From: Pseudomonas sp. UFMG81
GTDB taxonomy: Bacteria; Pseudomonadota; Gammaproteobacteria; Pseudomonadales; Pseudomonadaceae
Direction of reading: 5' to 3'
DNA: 64,000 bases
Assembly: GCF_015354575.1 (NCBI RefSeq)
Contig: NZ_JACAFQ010000009.1
Location: 1 to 64,000, forward strand
The notes below the pieces were generated by a model. That model did not search any database and was not told the DNA's origin. It saw nothing but the letters and a program-made list of their open reading frames with translations. Positions 30,529-39,133 of this stretch are shown here, one piece after another. The stretch's first letter is position 1. Every line of letters starts with the position of its first letter. A program made the translations under genes and the position numbers.

Positions 30529-31131
30529 ATGAGCGTACTCGTTGGTAAACAAGCCCCTGACTTCACCGTACCAGCCGTGCTGGGCAACGGCGAAATCGTC
30601 GACAGCTTCAACCTGGCCTCGGCCATCAAAGGCAAGTACGGCCTGGTGTTCTTCTACCCGCTGGACTTCACCTTCGTCTGCCCGTCCGAGCTGATCGCCC
30701 TGGACAACCGCATCCCTGATTTCCAGGCGCGCAACGTGGAAGTGATCGGCGTGTCGATCGACTCGCACTTCACCCACAACGCCTGGCGTAACACCCCGGT
30801 CAACAACGGCGGCATCGGCCAGGTCAAGTACACCCTGGCAGCCGACATGACCCACGAAATCTGCAAGGCCTACGACGTCGAGTCCGAAGGCGGCGTGGCT
30901 TTCCGTGGCGCCTTCCTGATCGACACCAACGGTGTTGTCCGTTCGCAGATCGTCAACGACCTGCCACTGGGCCGCAACATGGACGAGCTGCTGCGCCTGG
31001 TCGATGCCCTGCAATTCCACGAAGAGCACGGCGAAGTCTGCCCGGCCAACTGGAAGAAAGGCGACAAGGGCATGAACGCTTCGCCGGAAGGCGTTGCCGC
31101 TTACCTGAGCGAGAACGCTGGCAAGCTGTAA
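30529..31131 (+). CDS. 2-Cys peroxiredoxin (AhpC/TSA, typical type)
   Basis: A 200-residue typical 2-Cys peroxiredoxin with the peroxidatic Cys51 in FTFVCPSE and the resolving Cys171 in GEVCPANW. The GGIG loop (94-97) and a C-terminal tail are present, as in peroxide-sensitive forms. It reduces hydrogen peroxide and organic peroxides using thioredoxin or AhpF-type reductants. ATG 30529 follows CAGGAGAAATCGC. It is divergent from bfd, which couples iron release and peroxide defence in one neighbourhood. Confidence 0.93.
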   Translation: MSVLVGKQAPDFTVPAVLGNGEIVDSFNLASAIKGKYGLVFFYPLDFTFVCPSELIALDNRIPDFQARNVEVIGVSIDSHFTHNAWRNTPVNNGGIGQVKYTLAADMTHEICKAYDVESEGGVAFRGAFLIDTNGVVRSQIVNDLPLGRNMDELLRLVDALQFHEEHGEVCPANWKKGDKGMNASPEGVAAYLSENAGKL

Positions 31132-31141
31132 TTGCCACGCG

Positions 31142-31175
31142 CATAAAAAAACCGGCCCCTGTGGCCGGTTTTTTT
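31142..31175. terminator. Intrinsic terminator after the peroxiredoxin gene
   Basis: AACCGGCC-CCTGT-GGCCGGTT preceded by seven A and followed by T residues, functional in both directions. Confidence 0.92.
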
Positions 31176-31207
31176 ATGTCTGGACTCTGGGAGCGCTGCG
31201 CGCTCCT

Positions 31208-31295
31208 TTCGCGACACAAGGCCGCTCCTACAGGGGGCGCGATCTTCTGTAGGAGCGGCCTTGTGTCGCGACAGGGCCGCAAAGCGGCCCCGGGA
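31208..31295. repeat. Inverted REP pair between the peroxiredoxin gene and rnt
   Basis: GCGACACAAGGCCGCTCCTA at the left and TAGGAGCGGCCTTGTGTCGC at the right, followed by GGGCCGCAAAGCGGCCC. It lies between two convergent genes. Confidence 0.85.
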
Positions 31296-31302
31296 TTTCG
31301 GA

Positions 31303-31977
31303 TCAGTCGTTGAAATCGCGCCAGCCGCCCATCTCTTTCCAGCGGTTGACGATGCCGCAGAACAGCTCGGCAGTCTTCTCGGTGTCGTAGCGCGCCGAAT
31401 GCGCTTCACGGCCGTCGAAGTCGATATCCGCGCTCTGGCAAGCCCGCGCCAGCACGGTCTGGCCATACGCCAGGCCGGCGAGCGTGGCGGTGTCGAAGCT
31501 GGAGAACGGGTGGAAGGGGTTGCGCTTGATATCGTTGCGCGCCACCGCGGCGTTGAGGAAGCCCAGGTCGAAACTGCTGTTGTGCCCAACCAGGATCGCG
31601 CGTTTGCAGCCGTTGGCCTTCAATGCCTTGCGCACACCACGGAAGATGTCGGTGAGGGCGCTTTCCTCGCTCACTGCCATGCGCAGCGGGTGGTCCAGCT
31701 TGATGCCGGTGAACTCCAGTGCCGCAGCCTCGATGTTGGCGCCTTCGAACGGTTCGACCCGATAGAAGTAGGTGTGCTCGGGGAACAGGAAGCCCTTTTC
31801 GTCCATGCCGATGGTCACTGCGGCAATTTCCAGCAGGGCATCGGTGGCGCTGTTGAAGCCGCCGGTCTCGACATCCACTACCACCGGCAGGTAACCGCGG
31901 AAACGTTCGGCCATGGGGTGGCGCGAGCCGCTGCTGACCTGGCCGTCCTGTTCGTCGTCGTAGAGGTCTTCGCTCAC
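31303..31977 (-). CDS. rnt: Ribonuclease T
   Basis: A 224-residue DEDDh 3'-5' exoribonuclease that trims tRNA and other stable RNA 3' ends. Exo motifs: [31 protein letters not shown] and [11 protein letters not shown]. Its ATG overlaps the pyrC stop by four bases, so the two are translated from one message, as in other Pseudomonas. Confidence 0.95.
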   Translation of the reverse strand: MSEDLYDDEQDGQVSSGSRHPMAERFRGYLPVVVDVETGGFNSATDALLEIAAVTIGMDEKGFLFPEHTYFYRVEPFEGANIEAAALEFTGIKLDHPLRMAVSEESALTDIFRGVRKALKANGCKRAILVGHNSSFDLGFLNAAVARNDIKRNPFHPFSSFDTATLAGLAYGQTVLARACQSADIDFDGREAHSARYDTEKTAELFCGIVNRWKEMGGWRDFND

Positions 31978-33020
31978 GCGTTGTCCTCCAGCAGGCGCCA
32001 GCGCAGTTTTTCACCGGCGCGCAGCGGGATCACGGTGTTGTCGCCGAATGGCAGGCTGGCGGGGGCGGTCCATTCTTCGCGCACCAGGGTGATGGTGTCG
32101 GTGTTGCGCGCCAAACCGTAGAAGTCCGGGCCATGCTTGCTGGCGAAGCCTTCGAGCTTGTCCAGCGCGTTGCGTTGCTCGAACGCTTCGGCGTACATCT
32201 CGATGGCGGCGTAGGCGGTGTAGCAGCCCGCGCAGCCGCAGGCGGCCTCTTTCGCGTGCTGGGCGTGGGGGGCGGAGTCGGTGCCGAGGAAGAACTTCGG
32301 GTTGCCGCTGGTGGCCGCGTCCAGCAGCGCCACCTGGTGGGTGTTGCGCTTGAGGATCGGCAGGCAATAGAAGTGCGGGCGAATGCCGCCGACCAGCATG
32401 TGGTTGCGGTTGTACAGCAAGTGCTGGGCAGTGATGGTCGCACCGACGTTGGCTGGAGCGTCGGTCACGAACTGCGCGGCGTCGCTGGTGGTGATGTGCT
32501 CGAACACCACCTTCAGCGTCGGGAAGCGTTCGACCAGGCGACGCATGTGCTCGTCGATGAAGCGCTTCTCGCGGTCGAACACGTCGATCTCGCTGCGCGT
32601 CACTTCACCGTGCACCAGCAGCGGCAAGCCGGTCTCGGCCAGGGCTTCGATCGCGGGGAAGATATTGTCGATGCTGGTCACGCCGGAGTCGGAGTTGGTG
32701 GTGGCGCCGGCCGGATACAGTTTGGCGGCGTACACGATACCGCTGGCCTTGGCCGCGCGAACATCCTCGGCGCTGGTACGGTCGGTGAGGTACAGCACCA
32801 TCAGCGGCTCGAAGCGGCTGCCTGCCGGACGGGCGGCCAGAATGCGCTCACGGTAGGCGCCGGCTTCGACGGCATTGCGTACCGGCGGAACCAGGTTGGG
32901 CATGATGATGGCACGGGCGAAGGTACGGGCCACATCACCAACGGTATGGGGCAGGACGGCACCATCGCGCAGATGGATGTGCCAGTCGTCGGGACGCAGG
33001 AGGGTCAGGCGATCGGACAT
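31974..33020 (-). CDS. pyrC: Dihydroorotase (class II)
   Basis: A 348-residue dihydroorotase of pyrimidine synthesis, cyclising carbamoyl-aspartate. The zinc ligands His14 and His16 are in DWHIHLRDG, the carbamylated lysine is in [14 protein letters not shown], and further His/Asp ligands are in LVHGEVT, VFEHITT and GTDSAPHA. Length matches the E. coli-type enzyme. It is the first gene of the pyrC-rnt pair, divergent from motY. Confidence 0.95.
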   Translation of the reverse strand: MSDRLTLLRPDDWHIHLRDGAVLPHTVGDVARTFARAIIMPNLVPPVRNAVEAGAYRERILAARPAGSRFEPLMVLYLTDRTSAEDVRAAKASGIVYAAKLYPAGATTNSDSGVTSIDNIFPAIEALAETGLPLLVHGEVTRSEIDVFDREKRFIDEHMRRLVERFPTLKVVFEHITTSDAAQFVTDAPANVGATITAQHLLYNRNHMLVGGIRPHFYCLPILKRNTHQVALLDAATSGNPKFFLGTDSAPHAQHAKEAACGCAGCYTAYAAIEMYAEAFEQRNALDKLEGFASKHGPDFYGLARNTDTITLVREEWTAPASLPFGDNTVIPLRAGEKLRWRLLEDNA

Positions 33021-33087
33021 TGGGGATTCCAGGCGGGTCGAACTCAGAAGCCAATGCTACCGGAAAACCCCTGGGCGAGCACGGCTA

Positions 33088-33114
33088 TCAAGTTTTCCGA
33101 CAAGCGACCGATAG
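33088..33114 (+). promoter_or_regulatory. FliA (sigma-28) promoter of motY
   Basis: TCAAGTTT-N11-ACCGATAG matches the flagellar sigma-28 consensus TAAAGTTT-N11-GCCGATAA with the correct spacing. It ends 36 bases before the motY start codon, so the message would have a short leader containing the ribosome binding site. Confidence 0.8.
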
Positions 33115-33150
33115 CGTTGTGGTAAGCCGTCAGAATTTGTGGAGCCGCCC

Positions 33151-34107
33151 GTGCGCCAGCGTTATCTAGCCCTGTTCACTCTTGTCGCCAGCCTGCCGGC
33201 CGGGGCGCTGACCTTCCAGACCCGGGTGGAGAATGTCGCCTGGAAAGTCGAGGGTGACCAGTTCGAATGTCGCCTGGTCCAGCCGATCGACGGTTTCGGC
33301 AGTGGCGAGTTCGTGCGCCGCGCGGGTGAGCAACCGGTCTTTCGGCTGCGTTCCGACAGCAACGTGCTGGGCGCAGGTTCTGCCACGCTGCTGGCGGCCG
33401 CGGCACCCTGGCAACCCGGGCGTGGCGATGTCAACCTCGGGGCGGTGCGCATGGCGCGCAGCGGGGTGTTGTTCACCTCATCCCAGGGGCAGGCCAGCCG
33501 GTTGATCAATGGCCTGCTCGATGGCCGCAGCACTGTGGTGCGCAATTACACCGGCGAAGGTGGCCGGCCCATGGAAGTGCATGTGATGCCAGTCAGCTTC
33601 GCCAAGGCGTACAGCGACTACCAGGTGTGCGCGGCCAAGCTGCTGCCGATGAACTTCGACCAGATTCGCCAGACCCAGGTGGGCTTCCCGGGTGGCGGCA
33701 TCGACCTGGACAGCTCGGCGCGTGCCCGCCTGGACGTGATCCTCGACTACTTGAAGGCCGATCCGTCGGTCAACGCCATCGAACTCAATGGCCATTCCGA
33801 TAACAGTGGCAACCGGCTGACCAACCGCGACACATCGCGCCGTCGCGCGCTGGCTGTCGCCGAATACCTCAAGGCCCACGGCGTGCCGGAGTCGCAGATC
33901 ACCGTGCGCTTCCATGGCGAGCGTTACCCGCTGGCCAAGAACAACAGCGCCGCCAACCGCGCGCGTAATCGCCGGGTGAACATTCAGCTCGATCGTGTCA
34001 CGCCGGTCGAGAAACCCCAGGAAAAACCGGCTGCGCCCGTGGCACCGGCCGCCGCCGCCGTGCCTGCCACCGCACCGGCACAACAGGCCCCTGCGAAGAA
34101 GTCCTGA
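33151..34107 (+). CDS. motY: Flagellar motor T-ring protein MotY
   Basis: A 318-residue protein with a signal peptide ([19 protein letters not shown]), a MotY-specific N-terminal half ([20 protein letters not shown]) and a C-terminal OmpA-like peptidoglycan-binding domain ([36 protein letters not shown]). The tail is rich in Ala and Pro. MotY anchors stator units around the polar flagellar basal body. I chose GTG 33151, six bases after GGAG. The FliA promoter directly upstream supports the call, and the position between pyrC and argG is that of P. aeruginosa motY as I recall it. Confidence 0.9.
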   Translation: MRQRYLALFTLVASLPAGALTFQTRVENVAWKVEGDQFECRLVQPIDGFGSGEFVRRAGEQPVFRLRSDSNVLGAGSATLLAAAAPWQPGRGDVNLGAVRMARSGVLFTSSQGQASRLINGLLDGRSTVVRNYTGEGGRPMEVHVMPVSFAKAYSDYQVCAAKLLPMNFDQIRQTQVGFPGGGIDLDSSARARLDVILDYLKADPSVNAIELNGHSDNSGNRLTNRDTSRRRALAVAEYLKAHGVPESQITVRFHGERYPLAKNNSAANRARNRRVNIQLDRVTPVEKPQEKPAAPVAPAAAAVPATAPAQQAPAKKS

Positions 34108-34139
34108 GTGCGACGACGGGTCGCGCTCTCGACAGTTCC

Positions 34140-34180
34140 TGTCGCTTTGTCATCACAAGCTGTCGCCCCACTGTAATTTT
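34140..34180. promoter_or_regulatory. ArgR-like tandem half-sites upstream of argG
   Basis: TGTCGC-TTTGTCAT-CA at 34140-34155 and TGTCGC-CCCACTGT-AA at 34161-34176 fit the Pseudomonas ArgR pattern TGTCGC-N8-AA. They start 21 bases apart, the same period as at argF, and lie about 60-95 bases upstream of argG. Confidence 0.55.
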
Positions 34181-34235
34181 CGCCACAAGGTCGTTAGAAT
34201 CGGAGGCTTTCCGTACAACCCCGTGGAGTGATGGC

Positions 34236-35453
34236 ATGGCGGACGTAAAAAAGGTCGTACTGGCGTATTCCGGCGGCCTTGATACTTCGGTGATTCTCAA
34301 GTGGCTGCAGGACACCTACAACTGCGAAGTGGTGACCTTCACCGCTGACCTGGGACAGGGCGAAGAGGTCGAGCCGGCCCGCGCCAAGGCCCAGGCGATG
34401 GGCGTGAAAGAAATCTACATCGACGACCTGCGCGAAGAATTCGTGCGTGACTTCGTGTTCCCGATGTTCCGCGCCAACACCGTGTACGAAGGCGAGTACC
34501 TGCTGGGTACTTCCATCGCCCGCCCGCTGATCGCCAAGCGCCTGATCGAAATTGCCAACGAGACTGGCGCCGACGCCATTTCCCACGGCGCTACCGGCAA
34601 AGGGAACGACCAGGTGCGCTTCGAGCTGGGCGCCTACGCGCTCAAGCCAGGTGTCAAGGTCATCGCGCCATGGCGCGAGTGGGACCTGCTGTCGCGCGAG
34701 AAACTGATGGACTACGCCGAGAAGCACGGTATCCCGATCGAGCGTCATGGCAAGAAGAAGTCGCCGTACTCGATGGATGCCAACCTGCTGCACATCTCCT
34801 ACGAAGGCGGTGTCCTGGAAGATACCTGGACCGAGCACGAGGAAGACATGTGGAAATGGAGCGTCTCTCCTGAGAATGCTCCGGACCAGGCGACCTACAT
34901 CGAGCTGACCTACCGCAACGGTGACATCGTTGCCATCGACGGCGTCGAGAAGTCCCCGGCCACCGTACTGGCCGACCTCAACCGCATTGGCGGCGCCAAC
35001 GGTATCGGCCGCCTCGACATCGTCGAGAACCGCTACGTCGGCATGAAGTCCCGCGGCTGCTATGAAACGCCAGGCGGCACCATCATGCTCAAGGCCCACC
35101 GCGCCATCGAGTCGATCACCCTGGACCGCGAAGTCGCTCACCTGAAAGATGAGTTGATGCCGAAGTATGCCAGCCTGATCTACACCGGCTATTGGTGGAG
35201 CCCTGAGCGTCTGATGCTGCAGCAGATGATCGACGCCTCGCAGGTGAACGTGAACGGTGTGGTACGCCTGAAGCTGTACAAGGGCAACGTCGTGGTCGTC
35301 GGCCGCAAGTCGGACGACTCGCTGTTCGATGCCAACATCGCGACCTTCGAGGAAGATGGCGGCGCCTACAACCAGGCGGATGCTGCTGGCTTCATCAAGC
35401 TCAATGCACTGCGCATGCGCATTGCAGCCAACAAAGGCCGTTCGATGCTCTGA
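34236..35453 (+). CDS. argG: Argininosuccinate synthase
   Basis: A 405-residue enzyme that joins citrulline and aspartate with ATP. The PP-loop [15 protein letters not shown] (residues 9-23), TADLGQGEE and [17 protein letters not shown] are all present. With argF it covers two successive steps of arginine synthesis. A ribosome binding site GTGGAG precedes ATG 34236, and a strong terminator follows. Tandem ArgR-like sites are upstream. Confidence 0.97.
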   Translation: MADVKKVVLAYSGGLDTSVILKWLQDTYNCEVVTFTADLGQGEEVEPARAKAQAMGVKEIYIDDLREEFVRDFVFPMFRANTVYEGEYLLGTSIARPLIAKRLIEIANETGADAISHGATGKGNDQVRFELGAYALKPGVKVIAPWREWDLLSREKLMDYAEKHGIPIERHGKKKSPYSMDANLLHISYEGGVLEDTWTEHEEDMWKWSVSPENAPDQATYIELTYRNGDIVAIDGVEKSPATVLADLNRIGGANGIGRLDIVENRYVGMKSRGCYETPGGTIMLKAHRAIESITLDREVAHLKDELMPKYASLIYTGYWWSPERLMLQQMIDASQVNVNGVVRLKLYKGNVVVVGRKSDDSLFDANIATFEEDGGAYNQADAAGFIKLNALRMRIAANKGRSML

Positions 35454-35469
35454 ACGTCCCGTTGAAAGA

Positions 35470-35496
35470 AACCCGGCCCAGGCCGGGTTTTTTTTT
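35470..35496 (+). terminator. Intrinsic terminator of argG
   Basis: ACCCGGCC-CA-GGCCGGGT followed by nine or so T residues, 17 bases after the argG stop codon. Confidence 0.93.
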
Positions 35497-35505
35497 GCGC
35501 CGCGT

Positions 35506-36036
35506 TCAAGTATCGACATCCTGCTCGAACGGTGCACCTGCTTCCTGCATGGGGCCTGCGGAGAGGTGGATGCAGGTTCGGGTATCGAGGTTATAGAGGA
35601 TCCAGCGTTTGGTCGTCGTGTGCTGTCGATCGATCATGCGCAGTACGTGGTGTTCGAACATCTTGCGGCTGTCCGGTCCGGAGATGGCGATGATCATGGC
35701 GCTCTCCTGCTCCCCGGCAGGTCTTGTAGGGGGGGGAGGGTGTTCGGGTCCCGCCTTGACCGACTGGGATGTAGGGGCCGCCGCCGCCAGAGGCTGAGGA
35801 GGGTTCTGGCATGTCGTCGTTTGTTCATGCTGCTCGGGGGCGAACAGCGACCCCGTGTTGAAGTTCAGCGTGAGGAAGAACAGCACGGTGAGGAAGAAGG
35901 GGAAACCCACCAGAAACCATGTATAGATCGTCTGGCTGTCTTCGCTCAGGAACGGCAGCGATGCCAGGGCGGAAGCCTCGATAACCCCAGCGAAAACAGC
36001 AATAAGAGTCAATGGACTGAATGATGGGTTGTTCAT
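35506..36036 (-). CDS. Hypothetical two-helix membrane protein
   Basis: I do not recognise a family. From the ATG at 36036 it has 176 residues (MNNPSFSPL...); an ATG 15 codons earlier at 36081 is an alternative. Two predicted membrane helices cover about residues 8-28 and 37-58, followed by a proline-rich linker and a C-terminal segment (KRWILYNLDTRTCIHLS) that may be a small cytoplasmic domain. It sits between argG and a LuxR-type regulator on the opposite strand. Coding is moderately supported by length and membrane pattern. Confidence 0.6.
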   Translation of the reverse strand: MNNPSFSPLTLIAVFAGVIEASALASLPFLSEDSQTIYTWFLVGFPFFLTVLFFLTLNFNTGSLFAPEQHEQTTTCQNPPQPLAAAAPTSQSVKAGPEHPPPPTRPAGEQESAMIIAISGPDSRKMFEHHVLRMIDRQHTTTKRWILYNLDTRTCIHLSAGPMQEAGAPFEQDVDT

Positions 36037-36410
36037 GATGAGCGCCTGGCATGCTTTGCTCATCAGTAGCTCGTTGCGCAAGCGCTAATAAGCGTCTTGA
36101 GTTTCCCGTTGTGGAACTAAAACCTATGGAAAATCTCAAGTGTCGTTATCTTTGTGAATAGTAGAAATTTCCTGCGCGATGTGTAACCCATGCGTGCTTG
36201 GAGTCTGGCTATCAGAGTGATAACTTTTGTACGACCATTTGCGCTATTGATGAAAATAAAAATCTGAAACAACGCTTTGTAGGAATATTCCTCAAATTGA
36301 GTGGGCGCCTTCCTTCTGTGCAAGTGCCAGGGAAACCGTCGCATGATTAATCGTTATGCTCGGTGATGGTGAATGTCGAAACTAACAACAACGCATATTA
36401 TGGATATCGC
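36037..36410. other. AT-rich intergenic region, divergent promoters
   Basis: This gap is clearly richer in A and T than its surroundings and lies between two genes transcribed away from each other. No convincing gene, RNA or repeat was found. It probably contains both promoters. Confidence 0.5.
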
Positions 36411-37037
36411 ATGAACAAAGTGCTGATCGTGGATGATCACCCGGTCATTCGTCTGGCGGTACGCATGCTGATGGAGCGGCATGGCTACGAGGTGGTGGCG
36501 GAAACCGATAACGGGGTGGATGCCTTGCAGCTGACGCGAGAGCACCTGCCGGACATTGTCATCCTGGATATAGGCATCCCCAAGCTGGATGGTTTGGAGG
36601 TCGTCGCTCGCATGGCCATGGCCAGCCCGGCAAGCAAAGTGCTGGTGCTGACATCGCAGGCACCTGGTCATTTCTCGATGCGGTGCATGCAGGCCGGAGC
36701 CGCAGGGTATGTGTGCAAGCAGCAGGAGTTGACAGAACTGCTGAGTGCTATCAAGGCGGTGCTTTCGGGTTACAGTTACTTCCCTAATCAGGCGCTGCAC
36801 AAGGGGCGAACCGGAATAGTCGGGGGCAGCGAAGTGGAAATGGTCAAGCGCCTTTCGGGGAGAGAAATGATGGTGCTGCAGCAACTGGCTCGTGGGAAGA
36901 GCAACAAGGAAATCGCCGACAGCATGTTTCTCAGCAACAAGACGGTGAGTACCTACAAAACCCGGCTGCTGCTCAAACTCAACGCCCGTTCACTGGTTGA
37001 TCTGATTGAGTTGGCGCAGCGAAATGATCTGGCCTGA
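36411..37037 (+). CDS. NarL/LuxR-family response regulator, orphan
   Basis: A 208-residue two-domain regulator: receiver domain with Asp8, Asp9, phosphoacceptor Asp53 (ILDIGIPKLDG) and conserved Lys in VCKQQE, and a C-terminal LuxR helix-turn-helix (LSGREMMVLQQLARGKSNKE ... SNKTVSTYKTRLL). It resembles the BvgA/EvgA subgroup. No histidine kinase is adjacent. I chose ATG 36411 because it opens the family start MNKVLIVDDHP; the longer frame from 36363 is less likely. Confidence 0.88.
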   Translation: MNKVLIVDDHPVIRLAVRMLMERHGYEVVAETDNGVDALQLTREHLPDIVILDIGIPKLDGLEVVARMAMASPASKVLVLTSQAPGHFSMRCMQAGAAGYVCKQQELTELLSAIKAVLSGYSYFPNQALHKGRTGIVGGSEVEMVKRLSGREMMVLQQLARGKSNKEIADSMFLSNKTVSTYKTRLLLKLNARSLVDLIELAQRNDLA

Positions 37038-37040
37038 CTC

Positions 37041-37070
37041 GAAAAAGCCTCCGGTAAGGAGGCTTTTTCA
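37041..37070. terminator. Bidirectional intrinsic terminator
   Basis: GAAAAAGCCTCC-GGTAA-GGAGGCTTTTTC lies between the convergent response regulator gene and the small PA3496-type gene. Confidence 0.92.
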
Positions 37071-37078
37071 TGGCTTGG

Positions 37079-37255
37079 CTACAGGTCGTAATCGAAGTCG
37101 GCCAGCTGTTTTTTCAGGCGGCGCTCTTCCAGCATGTTGTCGATGGTCCGACGTTTGCTGAGGTTGGTCTTGGCTGGTTCGGCCTGCGGCTCCCCATCGT
37201 CGTCCGGGTTCTGGAAATCTTCGTCGATAGCCAGGTCTTCTTTATCGGTGCTCAT
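37079..37255 (-). CDS. PA3496-type small conserved protein
   Basis: A 58-residue acidic/basic protein, MSTDKEDLAIDEDFQNPDDD at the N-terminus and RRTIDNMLEERRLKKQLADF near the end. It matches the short Pseudomonas family annotated as PA3496, putative envelope integrity protein. It is encoded just downstream of nth in the same direction, as in P. aeruginosa as I recall. The N-terminal half is Asp/Glu-rich and probably disordered, the C-terminal half a charged helix. No clear function is known. Confidence 0.85.
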   Translation of the reverse strand: MSTDKEDLAIDEDFQNPDDDGEPQAEPAKTNLSKRRTIDNMLEERRLKKQLADFDYDL

Positions 37256-37358
37256 GCGTCACTCCAAGCCAAAGGGCCATTGGCCGTCCTTATAGCGGGA
37301 TTCAACGAGCGGGTAAAAAAGATTTTTTCAATCGAAGGATGAGTTTGTTTCTATTGCC

Positions 37359-37997
37359 TCAATCGTCGGATGTCTTTTGTTTGTACTCGCACAGGTCCTC
37401 GATACGGCAACTACCGCAACGTGGCTTGCGCGCCTGGCAGACATAGCGACCATGCAGGATCAACCAGTGGTGGGCATCGAGCAGGTAGTCCTTGGGCACG
37501 AACTTGAGCAGCTTCTTCTCCACGTCCAGCACGGTCTTGCCTGGGGCGATACCCGTGCGGTTGCTCACTCGGAAAATATGCGTGTCGACGGCCATGGCCA
37601 GTTGGCGAAAGGCGGTATTGAGCACGACATTGGCGGTCTTGCGGCCAACCCCGGGCAGTGCCTCGAGTGCTTCGCGGGTTTGTGGTACTTCGCCGTCATG
37701 CTGTTCGACCAACAGCCGGCAGGTTTCGATGACGTTCTTGGCCTTGCTGTTGTACAGCCCGATGGTCTTGATGTATTCGCTGAGGCCGTCCACCCCCAGG
37801 GCGTGGATAGCTTGTGGCGTGTTGGCCACAGGAAACAGGCGGGCTGTGGCCTTGTTGACGCCGACATCGGTAGCCTGGGCCGAGAGGATCACGGCAATCA
37901 GCAGTTCGAAGGGGGTGGTGTAGGCCAGTTCAGTCTTTGGGTCTGGATTGTCTTCGTGCAGCCTGCGAAAAATTTCCAGGCGTTTGGCGGCATTCAT
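37359..37997 (-). CDS. nth: Endonuclease III
   Basis: A 212-residue DNA glycosylase/AP lyase for oxidised pyrimidines. The helix-hairpin-helix LPGVGRKTANVV carries catalytic Lys120, and the aspartate is Asp138 (AVDTHIFRVSNR). The C-terminal 4Fe-4S motif C-x6-C-x2-C-x5-C is present (CQARKPRCGSCRIEDLC). It is the last gene of the rnf-nth unit, four bases after the rnfE stop. Confidence 0.96.
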   Translation of the reverse strand: MNAAKRLEIFRRLHEDNPDPKTELAYTTPFELLIAVILSAQATDVGVNKATARLFPVANTPQAIHALGVDGLSEYIKTIGLYNSKAKNVIETCRLLVEQHDGEVPQTREALEALPGVGRKTANVVLNTAFRQLAMAVDTHIFRVSNRTGIAPGKTVLDVEKKLLKFVPKDYLLDAHHWLILHGRYVCQARKPRCGSCRIEDLCEYKQKTSDD

Positions 37998-38001
37998 GGG
38001 G

Positions 38002-38526
38002 TCAAAGGGTTCCTTGACGGCGAGCTGAGGTGGGCTTGCGGCGCAGATGATTGTACAAGCCCAGCAGCAGGCCGAGCAGCATCAATGCACCCGGAGTGAG
38101 CTGCGCAAGGTGCAGGCCGAGGCCGTCAGCCAGTACCTGGCGGCCAATGGCCAGCGCCAGGCATGCGGCTAACAGGCCGGCAAGGGTGGTGAGCGACGCG
38201 CGCCAGCGATCGTTTGCCGGCAACAGACGGTCGAAGGCCAGGGCCTGAACGGCGAGCAACAAAGGGTAGTGGCCAAGCGACAAGGCCAGGGGCAGGGCCC
38301 AGGCGCGTAGCCCGAGTTGCAGGATGCTGGTGAGTGCGATGGACAGTATCAGGCTTGCCCACAGCTGGTTTGTGGGTTCGAGGCGGTTGCGCAGGGGGAG
38401 CATCAGCAACTGGTGGAGTGCGATCAGTACAGCCAGGCAGGTTGTAATCGACAAGGCCTGGATGATCGTCGTGGTCGCACCCAGCACAGGCGCCAGGCAG
38501 GCGATCAACCACCAATACCTATTCAT
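38002..38526 (-). CDS. rnfE: RnfE-like membrane subunit, divergent
   Basis: A 174-residue hydrophobic protein with about six membrane helices in the RnfE position. Intact RnfE is longer and contributes two cysteines to an intramembrane 2Fe-2S cluster shared with RnfA. Here Cys10 (LIACLAPVLGATT) aligns with the first ligand, while the second (the TNC motif) reads YPLLLAVQALAF, without cysteine. I chose ATG 38526, preceded by GGGGAAGG. It overlaps rnfG by eight bases. Confidence 0.75.
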   Translation of the reverse strand: MNRYWWLIACLAPVLGATTTIIQALSITTCLAVLIALHQLLMLPLRNRLEPTNQLWASLILSIALTSILQLGLRAWALPLALSLGHYPLLLAVQALAFDRLLPANDRWRASLTTLAGLLAACLALAIGRQVLADGLGLHLAQLTPGALMLLGLLLGLYNHLRRKPTSARRQGTL

Positions 38527-39133
38527 GATTACCTTCCCCAAGCAGTGCTACTCGGTGTTCGTCGAAATAGCGCAAGGCATCCTGTAGCGCGTCGATCACT
38601 GCCCGCGACGTGACAGTTGCGCCCGCCAACTGGTCGAAGGCGCCATGGTCGCGTTTGAGTGCCCACGCCTGTTCGGGTGGATTGCCACGGGCCTTGCCGA
38701 GGAACTGGTCCAGCCAGCGGCGTTGCGGGTCGACCAACTGGTCGCCCAGCCCAGGGCTCTCCTGTTGGCGCAGGACGTGCACGCCAATGAGCCGTCCGTG
38801 ATCATCGATGGCAATGAGCAACTCGATGGGCCCACCATAGCCCCGAAGTTCACTGTGCAGGAGGATTGCCACGGGTTTCTCGGTCAAGCTCGCTCTATAG
38901 CCGGCCAACAGACGGCTGTGACGCAAGGTCGTATCTGCCAGCGTTAGCGGGGTTTGCAGCGGCCGGTTGTCGTAGCTGCCAGGTGCGATCACGGCCAGCC
39001 ATTCGCGCTCATGCTGCGCACGTTCGGCTTCCGCAATGGGCACGGCTGTCCAGTGTTGCCATGCCAGAGTGGCAGCCAGGGCCAGGGCTGTCACCAGCGC
39101 CAGCAACAGCGAACTGCGCACGTGCAGGTTCAT
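38519..39133 (-). CDS. rnfG: RnfG-like flavoprotein subunit
   Basis: A 204-residue protein with an N-terminal membrane anchor (SSLLLALVTALALAATLAW) and an FMN-binding domain. The covalent flavin site is recognisable as AGATVTSRAV with Thr173, and ESPGLGDQL is a family motif. It should expose a covalently bound FMN on the periplasmic side. It overlaps rnfD by four bases and rnfE by eight, so translational coupling is likely. Confidence 0.85.
   Translation of the reverse strand: MNLHVRSSLLLALVTALALAATLAWQHWTAVPIAEAERAQHEREWLAVIAPGSYDNRPLQTPLTLADTTLRHSRLLAGYRASLTEKPVAILLHSELRGYGGPIELLIAIDDHGRLIGVHVLRQQESPGLGDQLVDPQRRWLDQFLGKARGNPPEQAWALKRDHGAFDQLAGATVTSRAVIDALQDALRYFDEHRVALLGEGNHE

Noticed and set aside
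36117..36344. A 75-codon frame in the AT-rich gap before the LuxR-type regulator.
   Set aside because: There is no ribosome binding site and no family match, and the composition looks like a promoter region.
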